Assembly (NCBI RefSeq): GCF_000971115.1
Contig: NZ_BBLV01000023.1
Coordinates: forward strand, 1 to 33,402
Source: Demequina gelatinilytica
Lineage (GTDB): Bacteria > Actinomycetota > Actinomycetes > Actinomycetales > Demequinaceae
Direction of reading: 5' to 3'
Length of the DNA stretch: 33,402 nt
Part shown: piece after piece, positions 1 through 7,705 of the stretch
Layout: every line of letters begins with the position of its first letter
Position numbering within the stretch: position 1 is the first letter of the stretch
Notes under the pieces: model-generated
The model's input: only the letters and a program-made list of their open reading frames with translations
The model's database searches: none
What the model was told of the DNA's origin: nothing
Program-made: the position numbers and the translations under genes

Positions 1-73
1 TCGCACGCTGTGACCGATCCCACCGCGCCGCGGCGGCATCGCGACATGCGCGGAAGAAACGTCGCGATCCTCG

Positions 74-102
74 TTGCCGTGGCCATGGTCAGGCCCTACA
101 CT
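74..102 (+). promoter_or_regulatory. candidate sigma-70-type promoter for a small RNA
   Basis: TTGCCG (74-79) and TACACT (97-102) are separated by 17 bp. The predicted start is near 108-110, just before the strongly folded segment at 140-210. No protein gene lies on this strand until 4022, so a promoter here would make a noncoding RNA. The elements are seen; activity is inferred. Confidence 0.4.
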
Positions 103-107
103 GAACC

Positions 108-230
108 AGGCGACGGACCTGGGAACGGTCCAGATCGCCGAAGACGTCCCCGGGAGGGGCGGCCGCGGTGCCCCCCAGCGCAGCCGACCTCCCGGGGCAC
201 CTTCGTCTTCAGGGCCGTGAGGCCACCGCA
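108..230 (+). ncRNA. candidate structured small RNA with two alternative stems
   Basis: The segment can form a long stem: 140-146 pairs with 204-210 (7 bp) and 148-157 pairs with 188-197 (10 bp, perfect), closing over a loop that carries six Cs (171-176). A different perfect 8-bp stem, 167-174 with 194-201, shares bases 194-197 and so excludes the first. An earlier hairpin (GGACC 116-120 / GGTCC 127-131) is also possible. The strand is assigned from the promoter-like pair at 74-102. The six-C loop recalls the actinobacterial 6C RNA family, but that family has two such loops and only one is seen, so no family is assigned. The hairpin could instead be the terminator of the PAP2 gene, which runs towards it on the other strand. 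Confidence 0.3.
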
Positions 231-266
231 CATGTGAGCGCCCCGCCGGCAGCAGCACGATGCGGC

Positions 267-1073
267 TCAGCGCGCGTCGTCCTCACCGCCCCCATCCGCC
301 TCCTCGGGCTCGGTGACCTCGGCGTCATCCGCGTCGCGCACCCATGCCAGATCCTCGTCGGACACAGCGAGCGCGCTCGGTCGCGCAGGCGGATCCCTGC
401 GCTCGAGCGACAGGTCGTGCCAGCGTTCGGCCCCCACGACCGCGCCGAGCACCGCGAGCGCGACGCACAGCCCCGCGATCACGTCGGTGAGGAAGTGGTA
501 GCCGAGGTAGAGGCGGCCCGCGCCGACCACGGCGACGATCGCCATCGAGCCAAGCACCCAGCCCGTGAGCGCCCAGGACGCCTCGGCGTCCTCGTGCCAC
601 AGCAGGTATCCGACCACCAGGACCAGCGTGGTCGCGCCGACCGTATGGCCCGAGGGGAAGGACCCGGACGCCTCGCCCCCCGGCACCACCATGAGGACGT
701 CGGCGGGTCTGTCCCTGCCTACCGCAGCCTTGAGCAGCACGGTGAGCCCCGTGGACATCACCATCGCGAGCACCAGCAGGAGGGGCTCCCACCACGAGCG
801 CGAGACGCGCCACCAGACGAGCGCGATCAGGGCGACCACGATGGGCAGGATGACGGGGCCGCCCAGGAAGGACACCACCGAGAAGAACGTCTCGAGACCC
901 GGCGAGCGCTGGTCCGCGAGCAGCTCGAGCAACGGCTGATCGACGCGCGCGAGGTCCTCGTTCTCGCGCACCCAGTCGAGGAGGCCGACGAACCCTGCCA
1001 CGCCCACGGCCATGAGCACCACCGCCGGCCACAGCGCGAGCACCGCGTCGGAGGCACGCATCCGTCGAGTCAT
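267..1073 (-). CDS. PAP2-family membrane phosphatase
   Basis: This 268-residue membrane protein belongs to the type 2 phosphatidic acid phosphatase superfamily, which dephosphorylates lipid phosphates at the membrane. The three catalytic motifs are present: K115-x6-R122-P123, the PSGH motif at 140-143, and R187-x5-H193-x3-D197. About six hydrophobic segments are visible, two before motif 1. The C-terminal 50 residues are acidic and look cytoplasmic. The ATG at 1073 is chosen over the one at 1130 because TAGGGT lies exactly 7 bases upstream, fitting a leaderless message, and because the extra 19 residues are Arg/Gly-rich and unlike the family. The substrate (phosphatidate, undecaprenyl pyrophosphate or another lipid) cannot be read from the sequence. 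It is a single gene with no close partner. Confidence 0.9.
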   Translation of the reverse strand: MTRRMRASDAVLALWPAVVLMAVGVAGFVGLLDWVRENEDLARVDQPLLELLADQRSPGLETFFSVVSFLGGPVILPIVVALIALVWWRVSRSWWEPLLLVLAMVMSTGLTVLLKAAVGRDRPADVLMVVPGGEASGSFPSGHTVGATTLVLVVGYLLWHEDAEASWALTGWVLGSMAIVAVVGAGRLYLGYHFLTDVIAGLCVALAVLGAVVGAERWHDLSLERRDPPARPSALAVSDEDLAWVRDADDAEVTEPEEADGGGEDDAR

Positions 1074-1080
1074 GCGGACC

Positions 1081-1086
1081 ACCCTA
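1081..1086 (-). promoter_or_regulatory. -10 box of leaderless PAP2 gene
   Basis: On the minus strand TAGGGT is followed by 7 bases and the ATG at 1073. The same spacing recurs at several other starts in this window. Confidence 0.45.
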
Positions 1087-1160
1087 GGCACCGTCGCGCG
1101 CAGGCCCGGGCCGCACGCGCCGCCGCGCATGCAAGGGCCGGGCGGACGCGGACGATGCGC

Positions 1161-2018
1161 TCAGGTTGCCGAGCGCTCGCGCGCGACCATCGCCTCCTCG
1201 AGCGTCGCGGGCACCTCCTCGAGCGCGGCCTCGAGCGTGCCGAGAGCGCTGCGCACCCGCTCCGGCGACGCGTCGACGGCGCGCACATGGGTACCCGAGA
1301 GCATCACCAGGACCCCGGCATCGTCGAGGGCCGCGAAGGCGTCCTGCCATCGCTCGGTGCGCACCGCGAGCGCCGTGGTGCCGCCGACGATGTCGGCGAG
1401 CTGCCCGGACGCCACCGCCACCCCCTGCGACATCAGCACGAGCCGGTCGCACTGCTCGGCCTCCTGCATGTAATGCGTGGTGACCAGCACGCCTGCGCCC
1501 GCGTCGGCGCTCGCGTGGATGGTGTCCCACAGGCGTGCGCGGGACAGGGGGTCGACCCCCGACGTGGGCTCGTCGAGGACGAGCAGCTCGGGACCATGGC
1601 CGAGCGCCGCCGCGAAGGCAAGCTGACGCTGGCGGCCCAGGCCGATGCCGCCGACCAGGCTCTCGCGCGACGAGGCGAGCGCCTCGGGCACCGCCGTCGC
1701 GCGCGACCCGAACGCCTCGTCGACGAACGCGAGGTTCTCCTCGACCGTGAGGTCGTCCCACAGGCCCAGCCCCTGAGGGACGTAGCCGAGGCGGGCGCGT
1801 GCCTCTCGATCGGGGGCGCGGCCCATGAGCTGGAGCTCGCCGTCCGTGGGCGGCAGGAGGCCCAGGATCATGCGGATCAGGGTGGTCTTCCCGGCACCGT
1901 TCGCGCCGAGCAGGCCGACGATCTCCCCCGGCTCGACCGTGATCGAGACCTTGTCGACGGCGGCGAGGTCGCCGAAGCGGCGGGTGACGTCCGTCGCGCG
2001 GATGAGCGGCGCTCCCAT
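1161..2018 (-). CDS. ABC-2 exporter ATP-binding protein with degenerate signature (NBD2)
   Basis: This 285-residue ATPase is the second nucleotide-binding subunit of a drug- or lipid-type ABC-2 exporter. Walker A is GANGAGKT at 38-45, Walker B is LLVLDEP around 145-151, and the switch histidine is H182 in THYMQEAE. The signature position 125-128 reads IGLG instead of LSGG. An LxLG form at this place is typical of the second ATPase half of the YbhF/RbbA (YhiH) fused proteins, so the change is a family trait rather than damage. The ATG follows the upstream ATPase stop with one base between, so the two genes are translationally coupled. The C-terminal 80 residues are a regulatory-type extension. 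What is exported is unknown. Confidence 0.9.
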   Translation of the reverse strand: MGAPLIRATDVTRRFGDLAAVDKVSITVEPGEIVGLLGANGAGKTTLIRMILGLLPPTDGELQLMGRAPDREARARLGYVPQGLGLWDDLTVEENLAFVDEAFGSRATAVPEALASSRESLVGGIGLGRQRQLAFAAALGHGPELLVLDEPTSGVDPLSRARLWDTIHASADAGAGVLVTTHYMQEAEQCDRLVLMSQGVAVASGQLADIVGGTTALAVRTERWQDAFAALDDAGVLVMLSGTHVRAVDASPERVRSALGTLEAALEEVPATLEEAMVARERSAT

Positions 2019-2019
2019 G

Positions 2020-2826
2020 TCAGGCCCCCTTCGCGATGGCTGCGGCGACCACCGCGTCCTCGATGTCCGCGACGCGCACGGACCCCTGCGGCGGCTCCTC
2101 GGGGGACCACACGCGGTAGCGCCGCCCGCGCCGCCACGTGCGGGCGGGATCGCCGGGGGTCTCGGACTCCACCACGTGACCGGGGACGCTCGCGAGCACG
2201 TCCGCCGGCGTCCCCTCGAGCAGGAGCTCGCCCGCGTCGAGCACCAGCACGCGATGAGCACGCTCGGCCTCGTCGAGGTAGGTGGTGGCCATCACCACCG
2301 CCGCACCCTGCGACGCGGCGAGCGACACCATGCGCCACAGGTCGACGCGGCTGACCGGGTCGACGCCCGTCGACGGCTCGTCGAGGATCAGGAGCTCGGG
2401 CCGGTGCAGCATCGCGAGGGAGAACGCGAGCTTCTGGCGCATGCCTCCCGAGAGGTTGCGCGCGAGGCGATCGGTCGCGTGCTCGAGGCCGGCACCCGCG
2501 AGCAGCGCCGCGCGACGCTCGCGCAACGCCTCACCGGAGAGCGCATGCGCGGCGGCGACGAACGCGATATTCTCGTCGACCGAGAGGTCGCGCCACACGC
2601 CCGCGGCGGTGGGCATGAAGCCGATGCGGTCGAGCGCCGGCGCGGCCACCTCGCCCGAGGTCGGGGCGATCGCGCCCGCGAGCGCGCGCAGCAGGGTGGT
2701 CTTGCCGGCGCCGTCCCCACCGACGACGGCCACGATCTGCCCTGGCTCGACGGTGAGGGTGACGTCGGCGACGGCGGCGCGACCGCCCCGCTCGATCGTG
2801 AGCCCGCGGGCTCCCCACCCGGCCAT
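2020..2826 (-). CDS. ABC-2 exporter ATP-binding protein lacking the switch histidine (NBD1)
   Basis: This 268-residue ATPase is the first nucleotide-binding subunit of the same exporter. Walker A is GGDGAGKT at 36-43, the signature is canonical LSGG (125-128), and Walker B is LLILDEP near 145. The H-loop reads ATTYLDEAE, with T182 where the catalytic histidine should be; YbhF/RbbA first halves have a similar substitution. Paired with the downstream ATPase, one ATP site would have a good Walker A, a histidine and LSGG, while the other would lack both the histidine and a normal signature. Its start codon shares one base with the stop of the permease gene (TGATG), which fixes the start and indicates an operon. 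Confidence 0.9.
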   Translation of the reverse strand: MAGWGARGLTIERGGRAAVADVTLTVEPGQIVAVVGGDGAGKTTLLRALAGAIAPTSGEVAAPALDRIGFMPTAAGVWRDLSVDENIAFVAAAHALSGEALRERRAALLAGAGLEHATDRLARNLSGGMRQKLAFSLAMLHRPELLILDEPSTGVDPVSRVDLWRMVSLAASQGAAVVMATTYLDEAERAHRVLVLDAGELLLEGTPADVLASVPGHVVESETPGDPARTWRRGRRYRVWSPEEPPQGSVRVADIEDAVVAAAIAKGA

Positions 2827-3863
2827 CACGCGGCCTTCGACGTGGCGCGGCGGTGCACGCTCGGCGCGAGGTCGCGGCGGAAGCGCAGCACCGCGGCGGA
2901 GAACACCAGCAGGGCCATGCCCGTGAGCACCGCGAACGGGATCCACAGGGCACCGAGCCCCGCGCCGCGCAGGAAGATGCCCTGCGCGATCTCGACGAAG
3001 TACGTGAGGGGCAGGCAGCGCCCGATCGCCGCGATCGCGGTCGGCATCGCGTCGAGCGGGAAGATGAAGCCGGAGAGCAGGATCTGCGGCAGCAGCAGCA
3101 TGATCGCGAGCTGGATCGCCTGCGCCTGCGTCTGCGACACGGTCGAGATCAGGACGCCGATGCCGAGCACGACGAACAGGAAGATCCCCGCGCCGACCGC
3201 GAACAGCCAGGGGTTCCCCGCGAAGGGCACATCGAAGATCCACACGCCCAGCAGCGTCACGACGAGCATGTCGAAGGAGGCGAGCAGGAAGTACGGCGCG
3301 ATCTTGCCGATGATGACGTCGGCCGGCTTGAGCGGCATCACCGCGAGCTGCTCGAGGGTGCCGGACTGACGCTCCTTCACCAGCCCGATCGACGTGATGA
3401 TCGTGCCGATGAAGGTCAGGATGAGGCCGATCAGCGCGGGCACCATCACCCACGAGGTCTCGAGGTCGGGGTTGAAGAGGATGTCGACCTGCACCTGGTC
3501 CCCCATGCGCGCGAATGCGACGGAGGCGCTCTGCGCCGTGAACAGGCTGGCGCCGTCGACGTACGCGGTCGGCGGCTGGGTCGTGGTGTCGATCACCACC
3601 TCGGTCGCGTTGTCGCGCATCCACGCGAGCGCGTCGTCGGTCGTCGCGTCGGGGTCGACCTCGCCGATGTCGAACAGGTCGGGCGCGTTCGCGACCACCT
3701 GGTCCGCGCCGGGACCGATGACGCGGGTCGGGATGGAGTCGACGGTGAAGTTGGCGGCGTAGCCGAAGATCGTGAGAAGCACGATCGGCAGGACGATGAG
3801 CATCGCCATCGTCCGCTTGTCCCGGCGGAGCTCGCGGAACTCCTTGAGGATCATCGCCTTCAT
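2826..3863 (-). CDS. ABC-2 type permease (YhhJ/YbhR-like)
   Basis: This 345-residue membrane subunit has the ABC-2 exporter layout: a cytoplasmic start (KEFRELRRDKRT), one membrane helix at about 20-37, an extracytoplasmic domain of roughly 130 residues, then five helices from about 170 to 320. The segment ERQSGTLEQLAVMPL at the first cytoplasmic loop is the typical ABC-2 coupling region. The ATG at 3863 is preceded by a strong ribosome site, GGAAGGAAG. It is the first gene of a three-gene operon, followed by two ATPases that overlap or abut. Gram-negative relatives of this system carry an HlyD-like adaptor; none is present here, as expected for a single-membrane cell. The substrate is unknown. 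Confidence 0.9.
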   Translation of the reverse strand: MKAMILKEFRELRRDKRTMAMLIVLPIVLLTIFGYAANFTVDSIPTRVIGPGADQVVANAPDLFDIGEVDPDATTDDALAWMRDNATEVVIDTTTQPPTAYVDGASLFTAQSASVAFARMGDQVQVDILFNPDLETSWVMVPALIGLILTFIGTIITSIGLVKERQSGTLEQLAVMPLKPADVIIGKIAPYFLLASFDMLVVTLLGVWIFDVPFAGNPWLFAVGAGIFLFVVLGIGVLISTVSQTQAQAIQLAIMLLLPQILLSGFIFPLDAMPTAIAAIGRCLPLTYFVEIAQGIFLRGAGLGALWIPFAVLTGMALLVFSAAVLRFRRDLAPSVHRRATSKAA

Positions 3864-4021
3864 GGCACTTCCTTCCCGGCCGCCATCGGCCGATTTCTCC
3901 AACTGGGGAAACGGTAGCACGGAAGAGCGTCGCGGCCCTCAGCCCCAGCATGGCGGGCGGGCCCGCGCGGCGCGAGCGCTTGGACGCGTGGACGAAACAC
4001 GCGGGTGCGATACTCCGCGCC

Positions 4022-4480
4022 ATGCACATCGCGACGGCCGACCCCGGCACCCCGGACATCGCAGCGCTCCTCTCGGAGCACCTCGAGGACATGCACGCGA
4101 CCTCGCCCGCATGCTCGGTCCACGCGCTCGACGTCGAGCGCCTGCGCGCGCCCCACGTGAGCTTCGTCGCGGCGCGCGACGACGCGGGCGCGCTGCTGGG
4201 TGTGGGCGCGATCGCGGTGATCGAGCCCGGCCACGGCGAGATCAAGTCCATGCGGACGGCGGGCGACCAGCGCGGCCGCGGCGTCGCGACCGCGGTGCTC
4301 GACCACCTCCTGGGCCGCGCGCGCGAGCTCGGGCTCTCGCGTGTGAGCCTCGAGACCGGCACGGCCGAGCCTTTCCACGCCGCGCACCGCCTGTACGAGC
4401 GGTCGGGCTTCACCGAGTGCGGTCCCTTCGCGGGCTACGCGCTCGATCCGTTCTCGCGCTTCTACACGCGGTCGCTCTAG
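4022..4480 (+). CDS. GNAT-family N-acetyltransferase
   Basis: This 152-residue protein has the acetyl-CoA binding core of the GNAT fold: MRTAGDQRGRGVATAVLDHL at 77-96, with the Q/R-x-x-G-x-G/A loop at 83-89. It is followed by an RLYERSGF segment typical of the last helix and strand. The family transfers an acetyl group from acetyl-CoA to an amine on a small molecule or protein; the acceptor cannot be told. The ATG at 4022 is preferred over the one at 3950: a GATACT box lies 7 bases upstream and the longer version adds only charged sequence. The gene stands alone between two exporter operons on the opposite strand, and its 3' end forms a shared hairpin with the neighbour. Confidence 0.85.
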   Translation: MHIATADPGTPDIAALLSEHLEDMHATSPACSVHALDVERLRAPHVSFVAARDDAGALLGVGAIAVIEPGHGEIKSMRTAGDQRGRGVATAVLDHLLGRARELGLSRVSLETGTAEPFHAAHRLYERSGFTECGPFAGYALDPFSRFYTRSL

Positions 4481-4507
4481 CCCTCGCACACAGCCGCGAG
4501 CCGCTAG
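4477..4507. terminator. bidirectional terminator containing both stop codons
   Basis: CTAGC (4477-4481) and CTCGC (4483-4487) pair with GCGAG (4496-4500) and GCTAG (4503-4507) around an 8-base loop. The outer arms contain the TAG stops of the GNAT gene and of the converging permease gene. There is no T tract, so the function is inferred from position and structure. Confidence 0.5.
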
Positions 4508-6159
4508 CCCTTGAGGTCTCGCCGCACGTAACCGGCGACCCCCGCCGCGACGAGCGCCGCGGCCGCACCGAAGAGCACCACCGGCTGGTACCAGTACAGG
4601 CCGTTGTCGAGCGGGAACTCCCACGTGTAGTAGTAGTACGGCGACAGGTGCGCGACGGGCACCAGGGCGTCGTTCACTGCGGCGAAGGCCGTGAGGGCCC
4701 AGCCCACCACCGCGACACCGGTGCCCGCTCCGACGGCCACCCGGGGAGCGCCGGTGAGCGCCCCGCCCAGGAAGGCGGCCCCGCCGAGCACCGCACCGAG
4801 CCCCCACGCGAGCACGCCGGTCGCGAGGATGTGGAGGTAGGACATCCCCAGCCCTCCCACCCAGTTGCCGAACGCGATGCCGGCGGTGGTCGCCGCGGCG
4901 ATCACGGCCGCCACCGTGAGCACCGCGAGCCCGCGGCGCCACGCGATCGCGGCGCGCGACAGCGGCGAGCCGAGCAGCACCGAGATGGTCCGGGCCCGCT
5001 CCTCGCCCGCGAGGGCCGCACCCGCGGCGATCGCCGCGACCGCCACCGCGACCGGCACCGTGATGGACAGCATCTCGCCGTGGTACCAGCCCTCGGGTCG
5101 CGAGTAGTCCGCGAAGCCCACCATCGCCATGATGTTGTCCGGGAAGGCGTCCGCGAACTCGCCGACGAAGTCGGAGACCAGGTTGAACATGGGGCCCATG
5201 AGCGCGGTCATGAGGAAGATGCCGCCGCCGGCGATGGTGAGGATCGCCCGGCTCTCGCTCAGGGCCTTGCCGACGATGCCGCGCGTGCTCGACCTCCCCT
5301 GGAGCAGCGCGAGCATCCTCATGAGCCGCTCGTCCTCCTGGAAGCGCGCCAGCAGCGGCACCGCGGTCGCGCCCGACACCAGGTCGCGCCGCACGTACGC
5401 CGCCCAGCCCACCACGACCAGGGCCGCGGAGACGGCCAGGATCACCAGCACCTGGGTCCAGTCGACCCCGTCGACCAGCGGGGACGCCTCGTTGATGTAG
5501 TACCAGGGGAAGATCCTGGCCCAGTCCTCGCCGCCGTCGATCATGGGCAGCAGGCCCGCGCCGAAGAACGAGACGACCAGGAACGCGGTGCCGATGCCCG
5601 AGGCGAGCCGCTGATGCCCGGTCGCCGCCCCGAGCGCGAAGGCGACCGCGCCGTAGAGCAGCGCCACCGCGGTGACGTGCATGGTCGCCGCGCCGATGTT
5701 GACGTCTGCGGCGGACTCCCCGAACGCGAGGACCGCCACCAGGTAGCCCGCCCAGGCGAGCAGGTTCACCACCAGCGCGACGGTGAGCGCGGCGAGCCCC
5801 TTCGAGGTGAGCAGGCGCGAGCGGGAGCGCGGCGCGGTGGTGAGCACGTTCATCGTGCCGTCGTTCTCCTCGCCCGCGAGCGCGGCGGCACCCATGGAGA
5901 CCGCGATCCCGGCCACCACGAACGGGCCGATGAAGTTGAACATCATGCTGAGCATGAGGCCCGCGACGCCCGCGTCGCCGTTGATGCCGATCACGTCCGT
6001 GTAGAAGGCGGGCATGTCGTCGAAGAAGGACACGGCGTCGTCCCCCAGGCCCGCGTACGCCCACATGCCGAAGATCGCGACGAGCCACAGGGAGGAGACG
6101 CCGATGAGCGCCGCCGCCGCGCGATCACGGATCGACTTCAGGTAGAGGGTGCGGAGCAT
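4504..6159 (-). CDS. double-length ABC exporter permease (two fused ABC-2 halves)
   Basis: This 551-residue membrane protein consists of two similar halves of about six helices each. Both halves carry a coupling segment after the second helix (GEENDGTMNVLTTAPRSRS and GEERARTISVLLGSPLSRA), and both end in an AxYVRRDL sequence, near residue 265 and at the C-terminus. It therefore looks like a fused dimer, so a single chain should make the whole membrane channel for the ATPase encoded just upstream. The start at 6159 shares one base with the stop of the ATPase gene (TGATG). The fusion fits the large permeases of multi-gene antibiotic or peptide exporters in actinobacteria. The substrate is unknown. 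Confidence 0.9.
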   Translation of the reverse strand: MLRTLYLKSIRDRAAAALIGVSSLWLVAIFGMWAYAGLGDDAVSFFDDMPAFYTDVIGINGDAGVAGLMLSMMFNFIGPFVVAGIAVSMGAAALAGEENDGTMNVLTTAPRSRSRLLTSKGLAALTVALVVNLLAWAGYLVAVLAFGESAADVNIGAATMHVTAVALLYGAVAFALGAATGHQRLASGIGTAFLVVSFFGAGLLPMIDGGEDWARIFPWYYINEASPLVDGVDWTQVLVILAVSAALVVVGWAAYVRRDLVSGATAVPLLARFQEDERLMRMLALLQGRSSTRGIVGKALSESRAILTIAGGGIFLMTALMGPMFNLVSDFVGEFADAFPDNIMAMVGFADYSRPEGWYHGEMLSITVPVAVAVAAIAAGAALAGEERARTISVLLGSPLSRAAIAWRRGLAVLTVAAVIAAATTAGIAFGNWVGGLGMSYLHILATGVLAWGLGAVLGGAAFLGGALTGAPRVAVGAGTGVAVVGWALTAFAAVNDALVPVAHLSPYYYYTWEFPLDNGLYWYQPVVLFGAAAALVAAGVAGYVRRDLKG

Positions 6160-7115
6160 CACGCACGCTCCCCCGACGCCGCGGCGGCGGGCACGCCCGG
6201 GGCGTCCCGCTCGGCCTCGGTGACCTCGTCGCGGTAGAACTCGAGGAAGATCTCGTCGAGGTCGACGGTCGCGGAGGACAACGAGAGGACGTCGTGGGCG
6301 GTGGCGACCTTGAGCAGCGGGGCCATCGACCTCTCGTACTGCGCGGTCACGGTGTCGCCCTCGGCGCTCACGCTGTGGACCCCCTCGACGCCGTCGAACG
6401 CGTCCGCCGCGACCGGGTGCGCGAACTCGAGGGTGACCCGCCGCAACGCCTTGTCCTTGAGCTCGTCCATGCGCTCGACCGCGATGAGGTGACCGCGGCG
6501 GATGAAGCCCACGCGGTCGGCGACGCGCTCGACCTCGGACAGCGTGTGGCTCGAGAGGAACACCGTGTGCCCCTCGCCCACGTGCTCGCGCATGAGCGTG
6601 TGGAACTCGAGCTGGACCAGCGGGTCGAGGCCCGTGATCGGCTCGTCGAGCACCACCACCTCGGGACGGTTCATGAAGGCCTGGATCAGCCCGACCTTCT
6701 GGCGGTTGCCCGAGGACAGCTCGCCCACCTTCTTGCCCAGGTCCGCGTCGAAGCGGTCGGCCAGCGCATCGACCCACGCCCAGTCGACGCCGCCGCGCAG
6801 GTTCGCGAGGAACTCGAGCGTCTCGCGGCCCGTGAGGTTCGGGTAGAGCGCGAGGTCGGAGGGCAGGAAGCCCAGGTGACGGCGGATCTCCACGGCGTCC
6901 TTGCGGGAGTCGAGCCCGACGATGCGGCACTCGCCCTCGGAGGGCCGGATGAGGTCGAGCAGGCAGCGGATGGTCGTCGACTTGCCGGCGCCGTTGGGCC
7001 CGAGGAACCCGAAGATCTCACCGGGGCCGATCTGCAGGGAGACGTCCTGCACGGCGGTGAAGTCGCCGAAGCGCTTGGTGAGACCCACGGTCTCGATGGC
7101 AGGGGTGGTGGTCAT
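6159..7115 (-). CDS. ABC exporter ATP-binding protein
   Basis: This 318-residue ATPase powers the fused permease encoded after it. It has Walker A GPNGAGKST at 39-47, a signature of LSSG (133-136, close to canonical LSGG), Walker B VVVLDEP near 153-159, and H190 in SSHTLSEVE. The last 100 residues form the extra C-terminal domain common in DrrA/CcmA-type exporters. The ATG at 7115 has a good ribosome site (GAAGGGAAG) and overlaps the end of the regulator gene by four bases (ATGA). The order regulator-ATPase-permease suggests that the upstream regulator controls it, perhaps in response to the exported compound. Confidence 0.92.
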   Translation of the reverse strand: MTTTPAIETVGLTKRFGDFTAVQDVSLQIGPGEIFGFLGPNGAGKSTTIRCLLDLIRPSEGECRIVGLDSRKDAVEIRRHLGFLPSDLALYPNLTGRETLEFLANLRGGVDWAWVDALADRFDADLGKKVGELSSGNRQKVGLIQAFMNRPEVVVLDEPITGLDPLVQLEFHTLMREHVGEGHTVFLSSHTLSEVERVADRVGFIRRGHLIAVERMDELKDKALRRVTLEFAHPVAADAFDGVEGVHSVSAEGDTVTAQYERSMAPLLKVATAHDVLSLSSATVDLDEIFLEFYRDEVTEAERDAPGVPAAAASGERA

Positions 7116-7576
7116 GGTCTTCCCTTCTCGAGCTCGGCCGTCATGCGCTCCATGAGCGGAGGCCATTCGCGTGCGAAGAAGTCGGCGAGGTCGCCGAGCT
7201 CCGTGACCCTCTCGGGCCTGTCCCGGGGAAGCACGCCGTCGCCGGCGCGCGCGAGCTCGCCGAGGGCCCGGATGCGCTCGAGCTCGGAGGCCATGACCGC
7301 GTACCAGGCCCCCGGACGGAGGCGGTAGCGCTGCGTGCGGTCGCCGCGCACGCGCACCTGCTCGACCATCCCGAGCTGGACATGCGCCCGCAGCTGGGTC
7401 GAGACCGTCCCGGCGCTCAACCTGAGGTCCTCGGCGAGCTGCGCCTGGGTCTGCTCGGCGGGCTCGCAGATCATGAGCCATCCGAGGATCTCGGCCCACG
7501 CACGGGCGGAGCCGAACATCGTGAAGAAGGTCGCGACCCTGTCCACGTACTCATGCTGCGCATCGTCCATCGGCAT
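7112..7576 (-). CDS. GbsR/MarR-like winged-helix regulator
   Basis: This 154-residue protein has a winged-helix DNA-binding domain: helices around LGWLMICEPAEQTQAQLAEDL, then the recognition segment LSAGTVSTQLRAHVQLG and a wing reading VRVRGDRTQRYRLRPG. The C-terminal helices are probably for dimerisation. The layout matches GbsR-type MarR relatives, which often sit beside exporter genes. Start codons at 7576 and 7570 are both possible. Neither has a ribosome site, and the upstream ATG directly abuts a 27-bp inverted repeat, so the message may be leaderless. It is the first gene of a three-gene operon joined by overlaps. Autoregulation through the repeat is inferred. Confidence 0.85.
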   Translation of the reverse strand: MPMDDAQHEYVDRVATFFTMFGSARAWAEILGWLMICEPAEQTQAQLAEDLRLSAGTVSTQLRAHVQLGMVEQVRVRGDRTQRYRLRPGAWYAVMASELERIRALGELARAGDGVLPRDRPERVTELGDLADFFAREWPPLMERMTAELEKGRP

Positions 7577-7578
7577 GA

Positions 7579-7605
7579 TTTCAGTATTGCCTGAATGTAC
7601 TGAAA
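7579..7605. promoter_or_regulatory. candidate operator of the GbsR-like regulator
   Basis: TTTCAGTA (7579-7586) and TACTGAAA (7598-7605) form a perfect 8-bp inverted repeat with an 11-bp spacer, that is 19 bp between half-site centres. It is AT-rich in a very GC-rich setting. It lies two bases upstream of the regulator's start and between that gene and ppk1, so it could control either direction. Confidence 0.6.
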
Positions 7606-7705
7606 GGCGCAAGGCGCGGCGCCTTCCCGGGGCCCGCGTCGCCCCTGTCGAACCGGGACCGCGGACGGGTGACGCGGGCGGCGGTCCCGTGGAACGATGG
7701 GCCAC

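Noticed and set aside
171..176. Assignment of the 108-230 segment to the 6C RNA family
   Set aside because: 6C RNA has two C-rich hairpin loops; only one six-C loop is visible here.
168..2354. Very long plus-strand open frame (728 codons) opposite the PAP2 and ABC genes
   Set aside because: It is an antisense shadow in high-GC DNA: Arg/Ala/His/Pro-rich, no domains, while the minus strand has complete family motifs.
3772..6237. Plus-strand 821-codon frame over the permease
   Set aside because: It has no family resemblance, is rich in Arg/His/Glu, and opposes a clear ABC permease with coupled neighbours.
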